Below are positions 19,833-28,065 of a stretch of DNA of 61,249 bases, in pieces (the stretch's first letter is position 1; each line of letters opens with the position of its first letter). Below the pieces are notes generated by a model that saw only the letters and a list, made by a program, of their open reading frames with translations, was not told where the DNA came from and did not search any database. The stretch is taken from assembly GCA_949282965.1 (NCBI GenBank), contig CASDQW010000031.1:1-61249 (forward strand). Reading direction: 5' to 3'. Source of the stretch: an uncultured Lentisphaeria bacterium (GTDB taxonomy: Bacteria; Verrucomicrobiota; Lentisphaeria; Victivallales; Victivallaceae). A program made the translations under genes and the position numbers.

Positions 19833-21815
19833 TCAGCGGATGAATTTCCAACGCATCAGGCGGGATTCATCCAGATAGTAGAAGCTGTCGTCCTCATCGA
19901 CGTACTTGAAGTAATTGGTCTCATACAACGACGGATCGCTGAACAGCATTGTTACCCGGTTGGTTTCCGGATCGAATTCATAAAATGCGCCGAAACAGGT
20001 GAAGTAATTGCGCCCCTTCACCGGACGTTTTTCAGAAAAAACGAACCGGCCGCGCCCGCCGCCCCCCTTCAACGCCTCGCCGACCTCACTGGTTCTGGTC
20101 GCCGGATCGAAAATCACCGGCCGGTAATCCCTGCCGCGCACCCGGGCAATCACCAGAATCCGCCCGTCCGCGGTATTCATGGACCCTTGATAGCCGTAAC
20201 AGGGGCCTTTCACGGGATTGTCCTGCCAGACCACCCGGCCCGTGGCGGGATCGAAGAGAAAGATCCGGGCTTCCTTTTCCTTCGGCCGGGATCCCGTTCC
20301 ACCTTCGATCATCGAGGTCCCGAAAATCAGCGGCGAACCGGGTACGGTCACCACGTCCATGATACTCTGGTCGGGAATGGGATTCTTCCAGCAGGTGAAC
20401 TCGCCGTTTTCGAGATCGACCCGGGTCAGTGCTCCCGGCAGTGCGTTTTTGGTGGCCATGCTGCCGACGTAAAACAGCGTCTGTTCATCATTCGCCGCCG
20501 TCAGCCGGAACGGACGTTCCTGATCATACGCCTTCAAGCTGCCGACCGGTTTCGGATTTTTCCCCTTTTCGATCGGTCGATCCGGATCGAACAGGTCGAA
20601 GAAGCCGCCAGTGTAACCACAGAAAAGCACCCCGTACGGCGTCGCCGCCAAATCGTACTGCTGCACCCCGGCCCGGCCGATCAGACCGTAATCGATCGCT
20701 TTCAGTGTCTTGAGATCCACGGAAAAGACATTCCCCTTGAAGATCCCGCTGCCGAACAGCCGCCCCTTGTACACCGACCCGATGCTGTAAAGTTCATGCC
20801 CCAGCACGGGAATGCCCTCAATCCGGATCAACTCCGTCTCTCCGTCCGGACGGCGCAGCACCAATCCGTCCGAGTTGATCTCTTCCGCCGTGGTCCCGTC
20901 CTCTCGGAACTGGCGGGAGGGGAAACACGCATTGCTGTTCCAGTATGAGGAAGGTTTTACATCCGGCGCCGGGCGCAACCCTTCCGGAGTGCAGAGGAAG
21001 CTCTGCCGCCCCAACCCCACGTACACATTCCCTCCCTTGCGAAATACCCGGGGAATCTGAATGCGCTGCCGGAGAAACTTCGCCCGTTCCGCCTCGGTGA
21101 GAATGCTTTTCTTCGCGCCGGTCTTCAAATCCAGCATCCAGAGATCCGGCCGGTTCATGCCTATGGGGATATACAGCACATCCCGGTCATCCATCGCCGG
21201 CGAAAGGGCATAACTCTGAGCCGGATCATCGCTGATTTTTTCCGTGGTGATGATCTTGTCCGTACGCGGATCAACGCCGATGACGATCTCCCGGTGCTTG
21301 GAAGAATCATGCACCCCCCAGAAAATTCGCCCCTGTGAATCCACCGTGTGCCCGAGCCAGTAGTAACGATCCTGAAAGTGATGAATTTCCGTCGTTTTGC
21401 CGGTGGAGAGCTGATGTTTCAAGAGATGCGGTCCGCGATTCCCGGCCAGGATATAGACATAATCGCCGTAAGGCGCGATGGTCGGCTTGTATTTGTGAGG
21501 CCCGAAAAACCGGGATACGTCGATCAGCCGCAATCCACTCTTTTCACCGTAACCGACAATGTAATGCTCCATCGTGCCGCTGCACACCGCCCAGGCGATT
21601 CGCTCGCCGTCCGACGCAACGGTCACAAATTCCACCTGCCCGACATTGGGCGTCAGCGGCAGTCCGAGGTTTTCCACCAGAATCCGGCGACCGTCCGGCG
21701 TTTTAAATTCCCGGGACGACTCCACCTTGAGCTGCCGTTCCGCGGCATGACTCATTCCGCCCGCCAGCAGCACCATCCCCGCGATCAGGGTACGCCACCA
21801 GGTCTGCAACATCAT
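19833..21815 (-). CDS. secreted beta-propeller-like protein, unknown function
   Basis: A 660-residue protein with a Sec signal peptide (MMLQTWWRTLIAGMVLL, cleavage probably after SHA). The mature part is a series of beta-rich repeats of 45-60 residues (GDYVYILAGNRGPHLL, DSQGRIFWGVHD, DVLYIPIGMNRPDLWMLD, GSLKAYDQERPFRLT, TADGRILVIARVRG), consistent with one or two beta-propellers. No catalytic motif is recognised. Possible roles are carbohydrate binding or a lyase of a propeller family; neither is shown. The ATG at 21815 with AAAGGAG six bases ahead is preferred over a start at 21872, which would lie upstream of the preceding terminator. That terminator abuts its ribosome binding site. Confidence 0.78.
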   Translation of the reverse strand: MMLQTWWRTLIAGMVLLAGGMSHAAERQLKVESSREFKTPDGRRILVENLGLPLTPNVGQVEFVTVASDGERIAWAVCSGTMEHYIVGYGEKSGLRLIDVSRFFGPHKYKPTIAPYGDYVYILAGNRGPHLLKHQLSTGKTTEIHHFQDRYYWLGHTVDSQGRIFWGVHDSSKHREIVIGVDPRTDKIITTEKISDDPAQSYALSPAMDDRDVLYIPIGMNRPDLWMLDLKTGAKKSILTEAERAKFLRQRIQIPRVFRKGGNVYVGLGRQSFLCTPEGLRPAPDVKPSSYWNSNACFPSRQFREDGTTAEEINSDGLVLRRPDGETELIRIEGIPVLGHELYSIGSVYKGRLFGSGIFKGNVFSVDLKTLKAIDYGLIGRAGVQQYDLAATPYGVLFCGYTGGFFDLFDPDRPIEKGKNPKPVGSLKAYDQERPFRLTAANDEQTLFYVGSMATKNALPGALTRVDLENGEFTCWKNPIPDQSIMDVVTVPGSPLIFGTSMIEGGTGSRPKEKEARIFLFDPATGRVVWQDNPVKGPCYGYQGSMNTADGRILVIARVRGRDYRPVIFDPATRTSEVGEALKGGGGRGRFVFSEKRPVKGRNYFTCFGAFYEFDPETNRVTMLFSDPSLYETNYFKYVDEDDSFYYLDESRLMRWKFIR

Positions 21816-21832
21816 CTTCCACTCCTTTCTGC

Positions 21833-21869
21833 AAAAAAAACGGCAATCGGCTGCTGAAGCCGATTGCCG
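21833..21869 (-). terminator. strong intrinsic terminator after lpxC-fabZ
   Basis: On the minus strand a perfect 12-bp stem (21858-21869 with 21841-21852, CGGCAATCGGCT and its complement), a five-base loop and eight T (21833-21840). The T run ends only 17 bases before the ATG of the next gene in the same direction, inside its ribosome-binding region. Confidence 0.9.
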
Positions 21870-21904
21870 CATTCATTCCTGTCTTTTGCCGCACGTCGCC
21901 ATCA

Positions 21905-22825
21905 TCAGGCATCGACGATGGCAAACATCAGAGTGATTTCAAACACCACCTTGTCGCCGACGCGGATCACCCCCGTGCCTTTGCCGAATTTGCCTTTGCT
22001 CGGCGGCAGCGTGATATCGCACACCAGCTGGTCCCCCGGAAACACCGGCGCAAACGATTCGGCCCGGTCAATGGACATGAAATAGCCGAGCTTGCCCTGA
22101 TTTTCCTCACGGGCCAGGACGCAGGCACACCCGGACTGAGCCACGATTTCGCATTGCAGCGACTCCGGCAGTACGGCGTAACCGTCCTCCATATGGGAGA
22201 AGATTTCCTCGTTTCCAGTCACGTTCTTGACCGCGATCACCCGGTCGCCTTCCACCTTGGCGATGTTGTCGATCAACAAAAAAGGATAGCGGTGCGGCAC
22301 CAGCGACATGATCTGGTTCACGTCCAGCGGCGTCTCCGCATGCTTGTCAAATTCGTTAAAGAGATCCGGCATGGCGTCCGGACTCTGTTTCGGACGGACC
22401 GCCAGCGTGATTTTCGCCTCGCAGGTGGTACCGGAGTTGTTGCGGACCGAAGCCTGGGCAATGACTTCGCCGTCCTTCCGCTCCAGAATTTCCGACTCAA
22501 TAAGAATGCGGTCGCCGGGATTGTTCGGCTTGCGGAATTTTACTCTTTCCACCACCCGCATGTAGACGTCGGCTGTCCCTTCCGGATCGAGTTCCGGCCG
22601 GGCCAGCAGTTCCGTCAGCTGCTTCATGGCCTCTACCTGAAGTACCCCCGGCACGATCGGATGATTCGGAAAATGTCCCTGAAAGAACAGCTCGTTCATG
22701 GACAAATTCTTGATCGCCGTCGCCCGATTTTCACTCTCCAGCACCGCCCGGTCCAGCATCAACATCGGATAACGCTGCGGGAGGATGGCCCTGATTTCTT
22801 TGACGCCAAGGATATTTCCGCTCAT
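21905..22825 (-). CDS. fabZ: tandem FabZ-type 3-hydroxyacyl-ACP dehydratase
   Basis: A 306-residue protein made of two hot-dog domains. Domain 1 (about 1-145) is a normal FabZ: QRYPMLMLDR, then GHFPNHPIVPGVLQVEAM with His51 and Glu65 matching the catalytic pair. Domain 2 (about 165-306) starts PHRYPFLLIDNI but has SHMEDGYAVLPESLQCEI in place of the GHFP segment; His211 and Glu226 remain, the Gly-His-Phe-Pro context does not. FabZ dehydrates 3-hydroxyacyl-ACP and competes with LpxA/LpxC for the precursor. The ATG at 22825 has AGGAG ten bases ahead and forms an ATGA overlap with the lpxC stop; an in-frame TTG at 22834 is less likely. Confidence 0.9.
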   Translation of the reverse strand: MSGNILGVKEIRAILPQRYPMLMLDRAVLESENRATAIKNLSMNELFFQGHFPNHPIVPGVLQVEAMKQLTELLARPELDPEGTADVYMRVVERVKFRKPNNPGDRILIESEILERKDGEVIAQASVRNNSGTTCEAKITLAVRPKQSPDAMPDLFNEFDKHAETPLDVNQIMSLVPHRYPFLLIDNIAKVEGDRVIAVKNVTGNEEIFSHMEDGYAVLPESLQCEIVAQSGCACVLAREENQGKLGYFMSIDRAESFAPVFPGDQLVCDITLPPSKGKFGKGTGVIRVGDKVVFEITLMFAIVDA

Positions 22826-23694
22826 TTCCGGCAATTCTCCTGATTATTCTGTTGCTCCAGCATCATTTTCTGCATCATGCCGGCCAGTTCCACGTTGCGC
22901 GGATGACCGGGTTTGACGGCGACAATGCTGCCGCGCACCCGGCACCCGCAGAGAAAAACGTCTCCGACCAGGTCCATGATCTTGTGCCGGACGATCTCGT
23001 TCGGATAACGCAGCGCCTCCTTGCAGATGATCGCGCCTTCATGAATGATCGCCGCGGCATCCAGGCTGCCGCCTTTGACCAGCCCCATGGCCAGAAGCTG
23101 TTTCAAATCATTATACTGCACGAACGTCCGCGCTCCGGCCAGTTCCCGTCCGTAACTTTCCGTCGTCACCTCCAGCGCGAAAAACTGCGGATCGAACGGA
23201 CACCCGACAAACGAAGTCACACACGAAATCTCCAGCTTGTCCGAAGGCGCGATCACGATTTTCGTCGCCCCGCCGTCAACAAACAGCACCCGGTCCGGCG
23301 TAAAAAAATGCGCCTCCCGATCCTGCTCCACCAGCCCGGCTTCACCGATCATTTCGAAATACGGCAGCGCACTGCCGTCGGCGATCGGCGGTTCCATGCC
23401 GTCCATTTCCACGATCGCGTTGTCCACGCCGTGCGCATGCAGGGCCGACATGATGTGTTCGACTGTGTAAACAATCGCACCGTTCGTCCGATTGGCAATG
23501 GTGGTGCCGCGCCGGACGTCCACCACGTTGGATGCCAGCGCCCGGACTGAAGGACGCCCCGGCAGGTCCACCCGGCAGAATGAGATGCCGCTGTCGGCTT
23601 CCGCCGGCAGAATCCGCAGCGTGGCGCGGGCCCCGGTATGCAGGGCAATTCCCGAAAGAAACGCCGAAGCTCTGAGTGTTTTCTGCTTTTCCAT
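22822..23694 (-). CDS. lpxC: UDP-3-O-acyl-N-acetylglucosamine deacetylase
   Basis: A 290-residue LpxC, the zinc enzyme of the first committed step of lipid A synthesis. Motifs: SGIALHTG (14-21), VEHIMSALHAHG with zinc ligand His80, DGMEPPIADGSA (98-109), RHKIMDL with His237 and Asp241, and GHP with His264; these align with E. coli His79, His238, Asp242 and His265. The ATG at 23694 is preferred to an in-frame TTG at 23706. Its stop overlaps the fabZ ATG. In Bacteroidetes the two activities are fused in one protein; here they are two overlapping genes. Confidence 0.96.
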   Translation of the reverse strand: MEKQKTLRASAFLSGIALHTGARATLRILPAEADSGISFCRVDLPGRPSVRALASNVVDVRRGTTIANRTNGAIVYTVEHIMSALHAHGVDNAIVEMDGMEPPIADGSALPYFEMIGEAGLVEQDREAHFFTPDRVLFVDGGATKIVIAPSDKLEISCVTSFVGCPFDPQFFALEVTTESYGRELAGARTFVQYNDLKQLLAMGLVKGGSLDAAAIIHEGAIICKEALRYPNEIVRHKIMDLVGDVFLCGCRVRGSIVAVKPGHPRNVELAGMMQKMMLEQQNNQENCRK

Positions 23695-23740
23695 CTTTAA
23701 AAACAAGTTTCCGTCATTTGCTTTTTCAGAAATTCATTCC

Positions 23741-23769
23741 ATAATATAACGTACTTCACGGAAAAGCAA
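23741..23769 (-). promoter_or_regulatory. candidate promoter for lpxC-fabZ
   Basis: On the minus strand TTGCTT (23764-23769) and TATTAT (23741-23746) are 17 bases apart, about 45 bases before the lpxC ATG. The same AT-rich stretch (TATAAC at 23745-23750) could serve as -10 for the divergent miaA gene, but no good -35 for that direction is seen. Confidence 0.5.
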
Positions 23770-23777
23770 AATTTTTT

Positions 23778-24653
23778 ATGGAACATTCAAGAAAAGTTCT
23801 CGTCGTCACCGGCCCGACCGCCACCGGTAAAACCGCTCTGGCCGTCCGTCTCGCACGTCGGTTCGACGGCGAAATCGTCAGCATCGACTCCCGCCAGGTC
23901 TACCGCGGCATGGATCTGGGTACCGGCAAAGACCTGGCCGAATACGCCTCCGGCGGCCCTCCTGTCCCCTATCACCTGATTGACATCGTGAATCCCGCGG
24001 AGGAATACAACCTGGCGTTTTTCGTCCGGGACGCCTTCGCCGCGATCCGGAACATTGCCGGGCGCGGCAGACTGCCGGTCCTCTGCGGCGGCAGCACCCT
24101 GTATCTGGACGCGCTCCTGCGAGGGTACGAACTGCCCGGAAACGCGTTGCCGCGTTATGTACCGGGTGTGCCACGCCAACGGCAGCAGGGCGGCGCCCCC
24201 TCCTTCCAGCCGCCCTTCCAGCTGGAGGCGCTGACGCTCGGAGTTTACCTCCCGCGCGAAACCGTCCGCGACCGTATTGAAAAACGCCTGGACGCCCGTC
24301 TGGAAGCGGGCATGATCGAAGAGGTCCGGCACCTGCACAACCTTGCCGGCATTGATTACGACCGGCTGGAATTCTTCGGTTTGGAGTACCGGGAAATCGC
24401 CCGGTACCTGCAGGGGCAGCTCACCCGCGACGAAATGCGCACGGAACTGCTGACCCGCATCCGCCAGTTCGCCAAGCGCCAGGACGGTTTTTTCCGCAAA
24501 ATGGAGCGGGAAGGCGTCGTCATTCACTGGCTTCCCGCGGCGGAAGCCGACGGTGCGGCGGAAGCGCTGCTGACGGAGTTTCTGGCCGGTCGCCCGCTGC
24601 CGCCTCCGCAGCGACGCATGAGCGACACCTTTTACGGCAGAAAAACCTCCTGA
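23778..24653 (+). CDS. miaA: tRNA dimethylallyltransferase (isopentenyltransferase)
   Basis: A 291-residue MiaA that adds a dimethylallyl group to A37 of tRNAs reading UNN codons. The P-loop GPTATGKTALAVRLA is at residues 12-26, followed by VSIDSRQVYRGMDLGTGK, and CGGSTLYLDALLRG near residue 110. A segment around residues 128-155 (PRQRQQGGAPSFQPPF) is shorter than in E. coli MiaA (316 aa), where the insertion domain sits. The ribosome binding site is weak. Its stop faces the stop of the SNF transporter gene one base away. Confidence 0.95.
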   Translation: MEHSRKVLVVTGPTATGKTALAVRLARRFDGEIVSIDSRQVYRGMDLGTGKDLAEYASGGPPVPYHLIDIVNPAEEYNLAFFVRDAFAAIRNIAGRGRLPVLCGGSTLYLDALLRGYELPGNALPRYVPGVPRQRQQGGAPSFQPPFQLEALTLGVYLPRETVRDRIEKRLDARLEAGMIEEVRHLHNLAGIDYDRLEFFGLEYREIARYLQGQLTRDEMRTELLTRIRQFAKRQDGFFRKMEREGVVIHWLPAAEADGAAEALLTEFLAGRPLPPPQRRMSDTFYGRKTS

Positions 24654-24654
24654 A

Positions 24655-26037
24655 TCAGCAGAAAAGGCTGATATACCCCATGACGAAGATCAGCAGAATC
24701 ACCGGCGCAATCACGAACCGGGCGTAAGCGTGCAGCCATTTCGGCAATTTGAGTCCTTTTCCGGTATTGGCTTCTTCCAGGAACGCGTCCCAGCCCCATC
24801 CCGCACGCCAGGTGCAGAAGAGCACCAGACAGAGCGCCCCCAGGGGCAGCAGATTGTTGCTGACCAGAAAATCCTCAAAATCCAGAATCGTCGACCCGCT
24901 CCCCAGCGGCTGAATGCCCGACAGCACATTGAATCCCAGCGCACAGGGCACCGACAGCAACGCCACGGCCCCTCCCGCCAGCAGCGCCGCGTCCCGGCGG
25001 CGGCGGTGAAAGCGCTCCATGACGAACGCCACCAGATTCTCCAGCACCGCGATCACCGTGGTCAACGCCGCCAGACTCATGAAAAGGAAAAACACCCCCC
25101 CCCACCAGCGCCCGAATTCCATCTGGTTGAAGATGTTCGGCAAGGTAATGAACACCAGTTTCGGCCCCGCCTCGCTGCTCACGCCGAACGAGGCACAGGC
25201 CGGAAAAATCAATACCCCGGCCATCAGCGCCACCATCGTATCCAGCGCCACGATCCCGCACCCTTCTCCCGCCAGCGACTGCTGCCGGTCGGTGTAACTG
25301 CCGAAAATCGCCATGGAACCGATCCCGAGACTCAACGTAAAAAACGCCTGCCCCATCGCCGCCATGATCACATTGCCCAGCCCCGCCTGCGTCATCCGTT
25401 CCCAGGACGGCATCAAATAGAAACTCAGTCCTTCCATCGCCTTCGGCAGCCGCAGAGCCTGAATGCAGAGCAGCAGCATCATCACGAACAGCGCCCCCAT
25501 CATCCACTTGACCACCCGCTCCACTCCGCGCCGCAGACCGGCGGCACAGATCACCGTCGACACCAGCACCACCGCCACCATCCAGCCGAGCATCGCGCCC
25601 GGAGAGGCGGTGAACTCGGCAAAAAATCCCCCCACTTCTTCCGCCGACATCCCGCTCAGTGCCCCGGAAAACAGATGCCACGCATATGCCGGCATCCACC
25701 CCGTCACCGTGGAATAGAACATCAGCAGCACCAGATTGCCGCAGAAGAAAAACAATCCGAATTTCCGCCAGACACCGCCTCCGCGATGCGCCAGACGCTC
25801 GTAAGCGTCGGCCAGATTGCGGCGGCTGCCGCGCCCGACCGCCAGCTCCATGACCATCACCGGAAAGCCGAGAAAAACCAGAAAAAACAAATAAAGCGCA
25901 ACAAACGCCCCGCCTCCGTACTGTCCGACAATAAAGGGAAAACGCCAGATGTTCCCCAAACCGATGGCGCACCCCGCCGTCAGCAACAGAAATCCCAGTC
26001 GGGATGACAGCGTCTCCCGTTCTCCGTGTTCCGTCAT
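24655..26037 (-). CDS. sodium-dependent transporter, SNF/NSS family
   Basis: A 460-residue membrane protein with about 11-12 helices. The N-terminal SRLGFLLLTAGCAIGLGNIW and RFPFIVGQYGGGAF are the sodium- and substrate-site helices of the LeuT/NSS family, and EMAVGR-like (VMELAVGRGSRRNL) follows. Members import amino acids or related amines with Na+. The coding strand holds nine G in a row (25095-25103, codons for WWGGV), an unusually long homopolymer. It is 36 bases downstream of the tsaA-like gene and probably in the same operon. Confidence 0.92.
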   Translation of the reverse strand: MTEHGERETLSSRLGFLLLTAGCAIGLGNIWRFPFIVGQYGGGAFVALYLFFLVFLGFPVMVMELAVGRGSRRNLADAYERLAHRGGGVWRKFGLFFFCGNLVLLMFYSTVTGWMPAYAWHLFSGALSGMSAEEVGGFFAEFTASPGAMLGWMVAVVLVSTVICAAGLRRGVERVVKWMMGALFVMMLLLCIQALRLPKAMEGLSFYLMPSWERMTQAGLGNVIMAAMGQAFFTLSLGIGSMAIFGSYTDRQQSLAGEGCGIVALDTMVALMAGVLIFPACASFGVSSEAGPKLVFITLPNIFNQMEFGRWWGGVFFLFMSLAALTTVIAVLENLVAFVMERFHRRRRDAALLAGGAVALLSVPCALGFNVLSGIQPLGSGSTILDFEDFLVSNNLLPLGALCLVLFCTWRAGWGWDAFLEEANTGKGLKLPKWLHAYARFVIAPVILLIFVMGYISLFC

Positions 26038-26073
26038 TTCAAAAACGCGCCTCCCGCCGCCGCTTCTCGTTTC

Positions 26074-26901
26074 TCATGTATTTGGCTTTCCTTGTTTTTG
26101 CAGAAATTCGCGCCAGGCCCGATGCACCGGCAGATCGCCGTACCGGTCCGGCGCATCCGGCAGCAGCTCTTCCGGACGATAATTCGATCGCGCCTCCAAC
26201 ACCCGGATCCATTGCCGTGCCGCATCCGCGGCAAACCGGACCCGCCAGGTGCGGCATCCGATTTCCATGATCCCGTCCGCCGTTTCATACAGGCGTTTCC
26301 GCTGCCGGTCCAATGGCGCGTGGTGCAGCTGTACTTCGCAGAAATTATGCAGATTCGGCCCGCCGATGGAAGCAATAAACGCGCTTTCCGCAAGAAACTG
26401 TTCCGAATATTCCACCCGCCAGTTTTCCGCCCCGGCCTCCGCCAGCCATCCCACCGCCGCGTCGGGGAAAGCGTCCGCCCGGGGAATGTACGGCTTGAGA
26501 TCCACGACCGGCGTCCCGTCCAACAGATCGAAATTCCGGATATGCAGTCGCCGCCCGTCCACTTTTTCCAATTCCACGCAGCTCATTCCCAAACGGTTCG
26601 GGCGGTGCGGCGAACGGGTGGCGAATACCCCGATCCGTCGTCCCGGCGGCGCCACCGGCGGCGCCACCCGGACATTCCAGGTCTGATTCAGATGAAAGAC
26701 GAAAAGCACCCAGATTCGGTTGAACCCCGCCAGATCCGCCGCCGCTTCCTCATACCGGCAGCCCTCCCGCAGCTCGATCACCCCCGCATTGGCCGCAAAC
26801 ACCCCCTGCCGCGGCGCCTCGAAGCGGTAACGACCGGCACAACGGACAAACCCGATCGGCGTAATGACGAATCCGTCCTCCGCCCTGTCCTGACCGTTCA
26901 A
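26074..26901 (-). CDS. tsaA: tRNA N6-methyltransferase of the TsaA/TrmO family
   Basis: A protein of about 275 residues with a TsaA (UPF0066/YaeB) domain in its first half: ITPIGFVR, GFNRIWVLFVFHLN, ATRSPHRPNRLGMSCVEL, LLDGTPVVDLKPYIPRAD. E. coli TrmO methylates t6A37 in tRNA-Thr using SAM. The C-terminal 100 residues form the accessory domain also present in TrmO. The likely start is TTG at 26901: AGGAG is five bases ahead and it makes a TTGA overlap with the stop of the oxidoreductase gene. An ATG at 26937 without a clear ribosome binding site is the alternative. Confidence 0.87.
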   Translation of the reverse strand: MNGQDRAEDGFVITPIGFVRCAGRYRFEAPRQGVFAANAGVIELREGCRYEEAAADLAGFNRIWVLFVFHLNQTWNVRVAPPVAPPGRRIGVFATRSPHRPNRLGMSCVELEKVDGRRLHIRNFDLLDGTPVVDLKPYIPRADAFPDAAVGWLAEAGAENWRVEYSEQFLAESAFIASIGGPNLHNFCEVQLHHAPLDRQRKRLYETADGIMEIGCRTWRVRFAADAARQWIRVLEARSNYRPEELLPDAPDRYGDLPVHRAWREFLQKQGKPNT

Positions 26902-27959
26902 ATCATCTCCTGATGCGTTCCGGCGATCCGCCGGCATTCGGCATTGATCCGCATCAATTCCATCGTCATCTCAATCGGGGCGAAAGGCGGCGCCCCCTGA
27001 GCAAAATAGGCGTAGGCGTAATCGTAGTAAAGCCCCGGCCGGTATTCACCCAGTGCAAATTCCCGCTCATGCCACGGCAGCGCGGCTTCGGAAGCATAAC
27101 TTCTCCCTGCCGCCGCCATGGATTTCTGCAACGTCAGGTCCGGAATCTCCTCTTCTTTCAGATACCGGACTTCCCAACTCTGTTTGACGGTATCCAGCCG
27201 GGCCATGCCCCGGTCGCCGTACACGGTCCAGGCCGTTTCCGGAATTGCCGAAGCCATGTTGATGTCGATATCCCCGATCACGCCGGCATCGTTCACCAGC
27301 AGAATCCGAGCCACGTCGTCGGCATCTCCGGCACTGACGATCCGGCGCAATTCACACCCCGACACCCGGAACGCATTGCCGCCGAACACATACATGAACT
27401 GGTCAATGTAATGCGATCCGTAATTGTTCAGCATACCGCCGCCCAGTTCCAGCCGCGCCTGCCAGTCGTTCCGACGGCTGAAATTGCCGCACACCCGCCG
27501 TGTCATGAAGATCCGCCCCAGCAGACCGCTCCGGAGAATTTCCAGCAGTGTCTCCGTCTCCGGGCGCACCCGGTGCGGTTGAAACACCATCATCCGCCGG
27601 CCGTTCTGCCGCATCGCCGCCACCATGCGTTCGGCTTCCGCCAGACTTCCCGCCAGCGGTTTTTCGCAGAAGACATCCACGCCATGTTCCAGCGCGTAGA
27701 CCGCCTGATCCGCGTGAAAGCACGTAGGAGAGGTCAAAACCAGCAAATCCGCTTCCCGTTCCTTCGCAATCATTTCTCCGCAATCGGCGTAGGTGCGGGG
27801 GACCTTGAATTTCTCCACTGCCTCCCGGCACCGGTCCGCCATCGGATCGGCCACGGCCAGCAACTCAAAATCAGAACGTTCCGCCAGCTGCGGCAGATGG
27901 TACCCCCAGGAAATCCGCCCCAGACCGGAAACTACCACTTTCAATCGCTTTTTTTCCAT
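26898..27959 (-). CDS. Gfo/Idh/MocA family NAD(P)-dependent oxidoreductase
   Basis: A 353-residue oxidoreductase. The N-terminal Rossmann fold begins KVVVSGLGRISWGYHLPQL (about 7-25), followed by LLAVADPMADR, VLTSPTCFHADQAVYALEHG and the catalytic-Lys motif VFCEKPLAG near residue 97. GGMLNNYGSHYIDQFMY near residue 180 carries the His of the substrate domain. Such enzymes act on sugars, inositols or related polyols. The neighbours do not indicate a substrate. It is the first gene of the run with tsaA and the SNF transporter. Confidence 0.9.
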   Translation of the reverse strand: MEKKRLKVVVSGLGRISWGYHLPQLAERSDFELLAVADPMADRCREAVEKFKVPRTYADCGEMIAKEREADLLVLTSPTCFHADQAVYALEHGVDVFCEKPLAGSLAEAERMVAAMRQNGRRMMVFQPHRVRPETETLLEILRSGLLGRIFMTRRVCGNFSRRNDWQARLELGGGMLNNYGSHYIDQFMYVFGGNAFRVSGCELRRIVSAGDADDVARILLVNDAGVIGDIDINMASAIPETAWTVYGDRGMARLDTVKQSWEVRYLKEEEIPDLTLQKSMAAAGRSYASEAALPWHEREFALGEYRPGLYYDYAYAYFAQGAPPFAPIEMTMELMRINAECRRIAGTHQEMI

Positions 27960-28065
27960 AAATCATACGTCTTTCATAATATTGCCGGCGATCATTGCCC
28001 CTGCTACCTGGACAATGTAGCACCGACTTTCTGCTTTTTCCATAAGCAACCATGCAAAAACTGAT

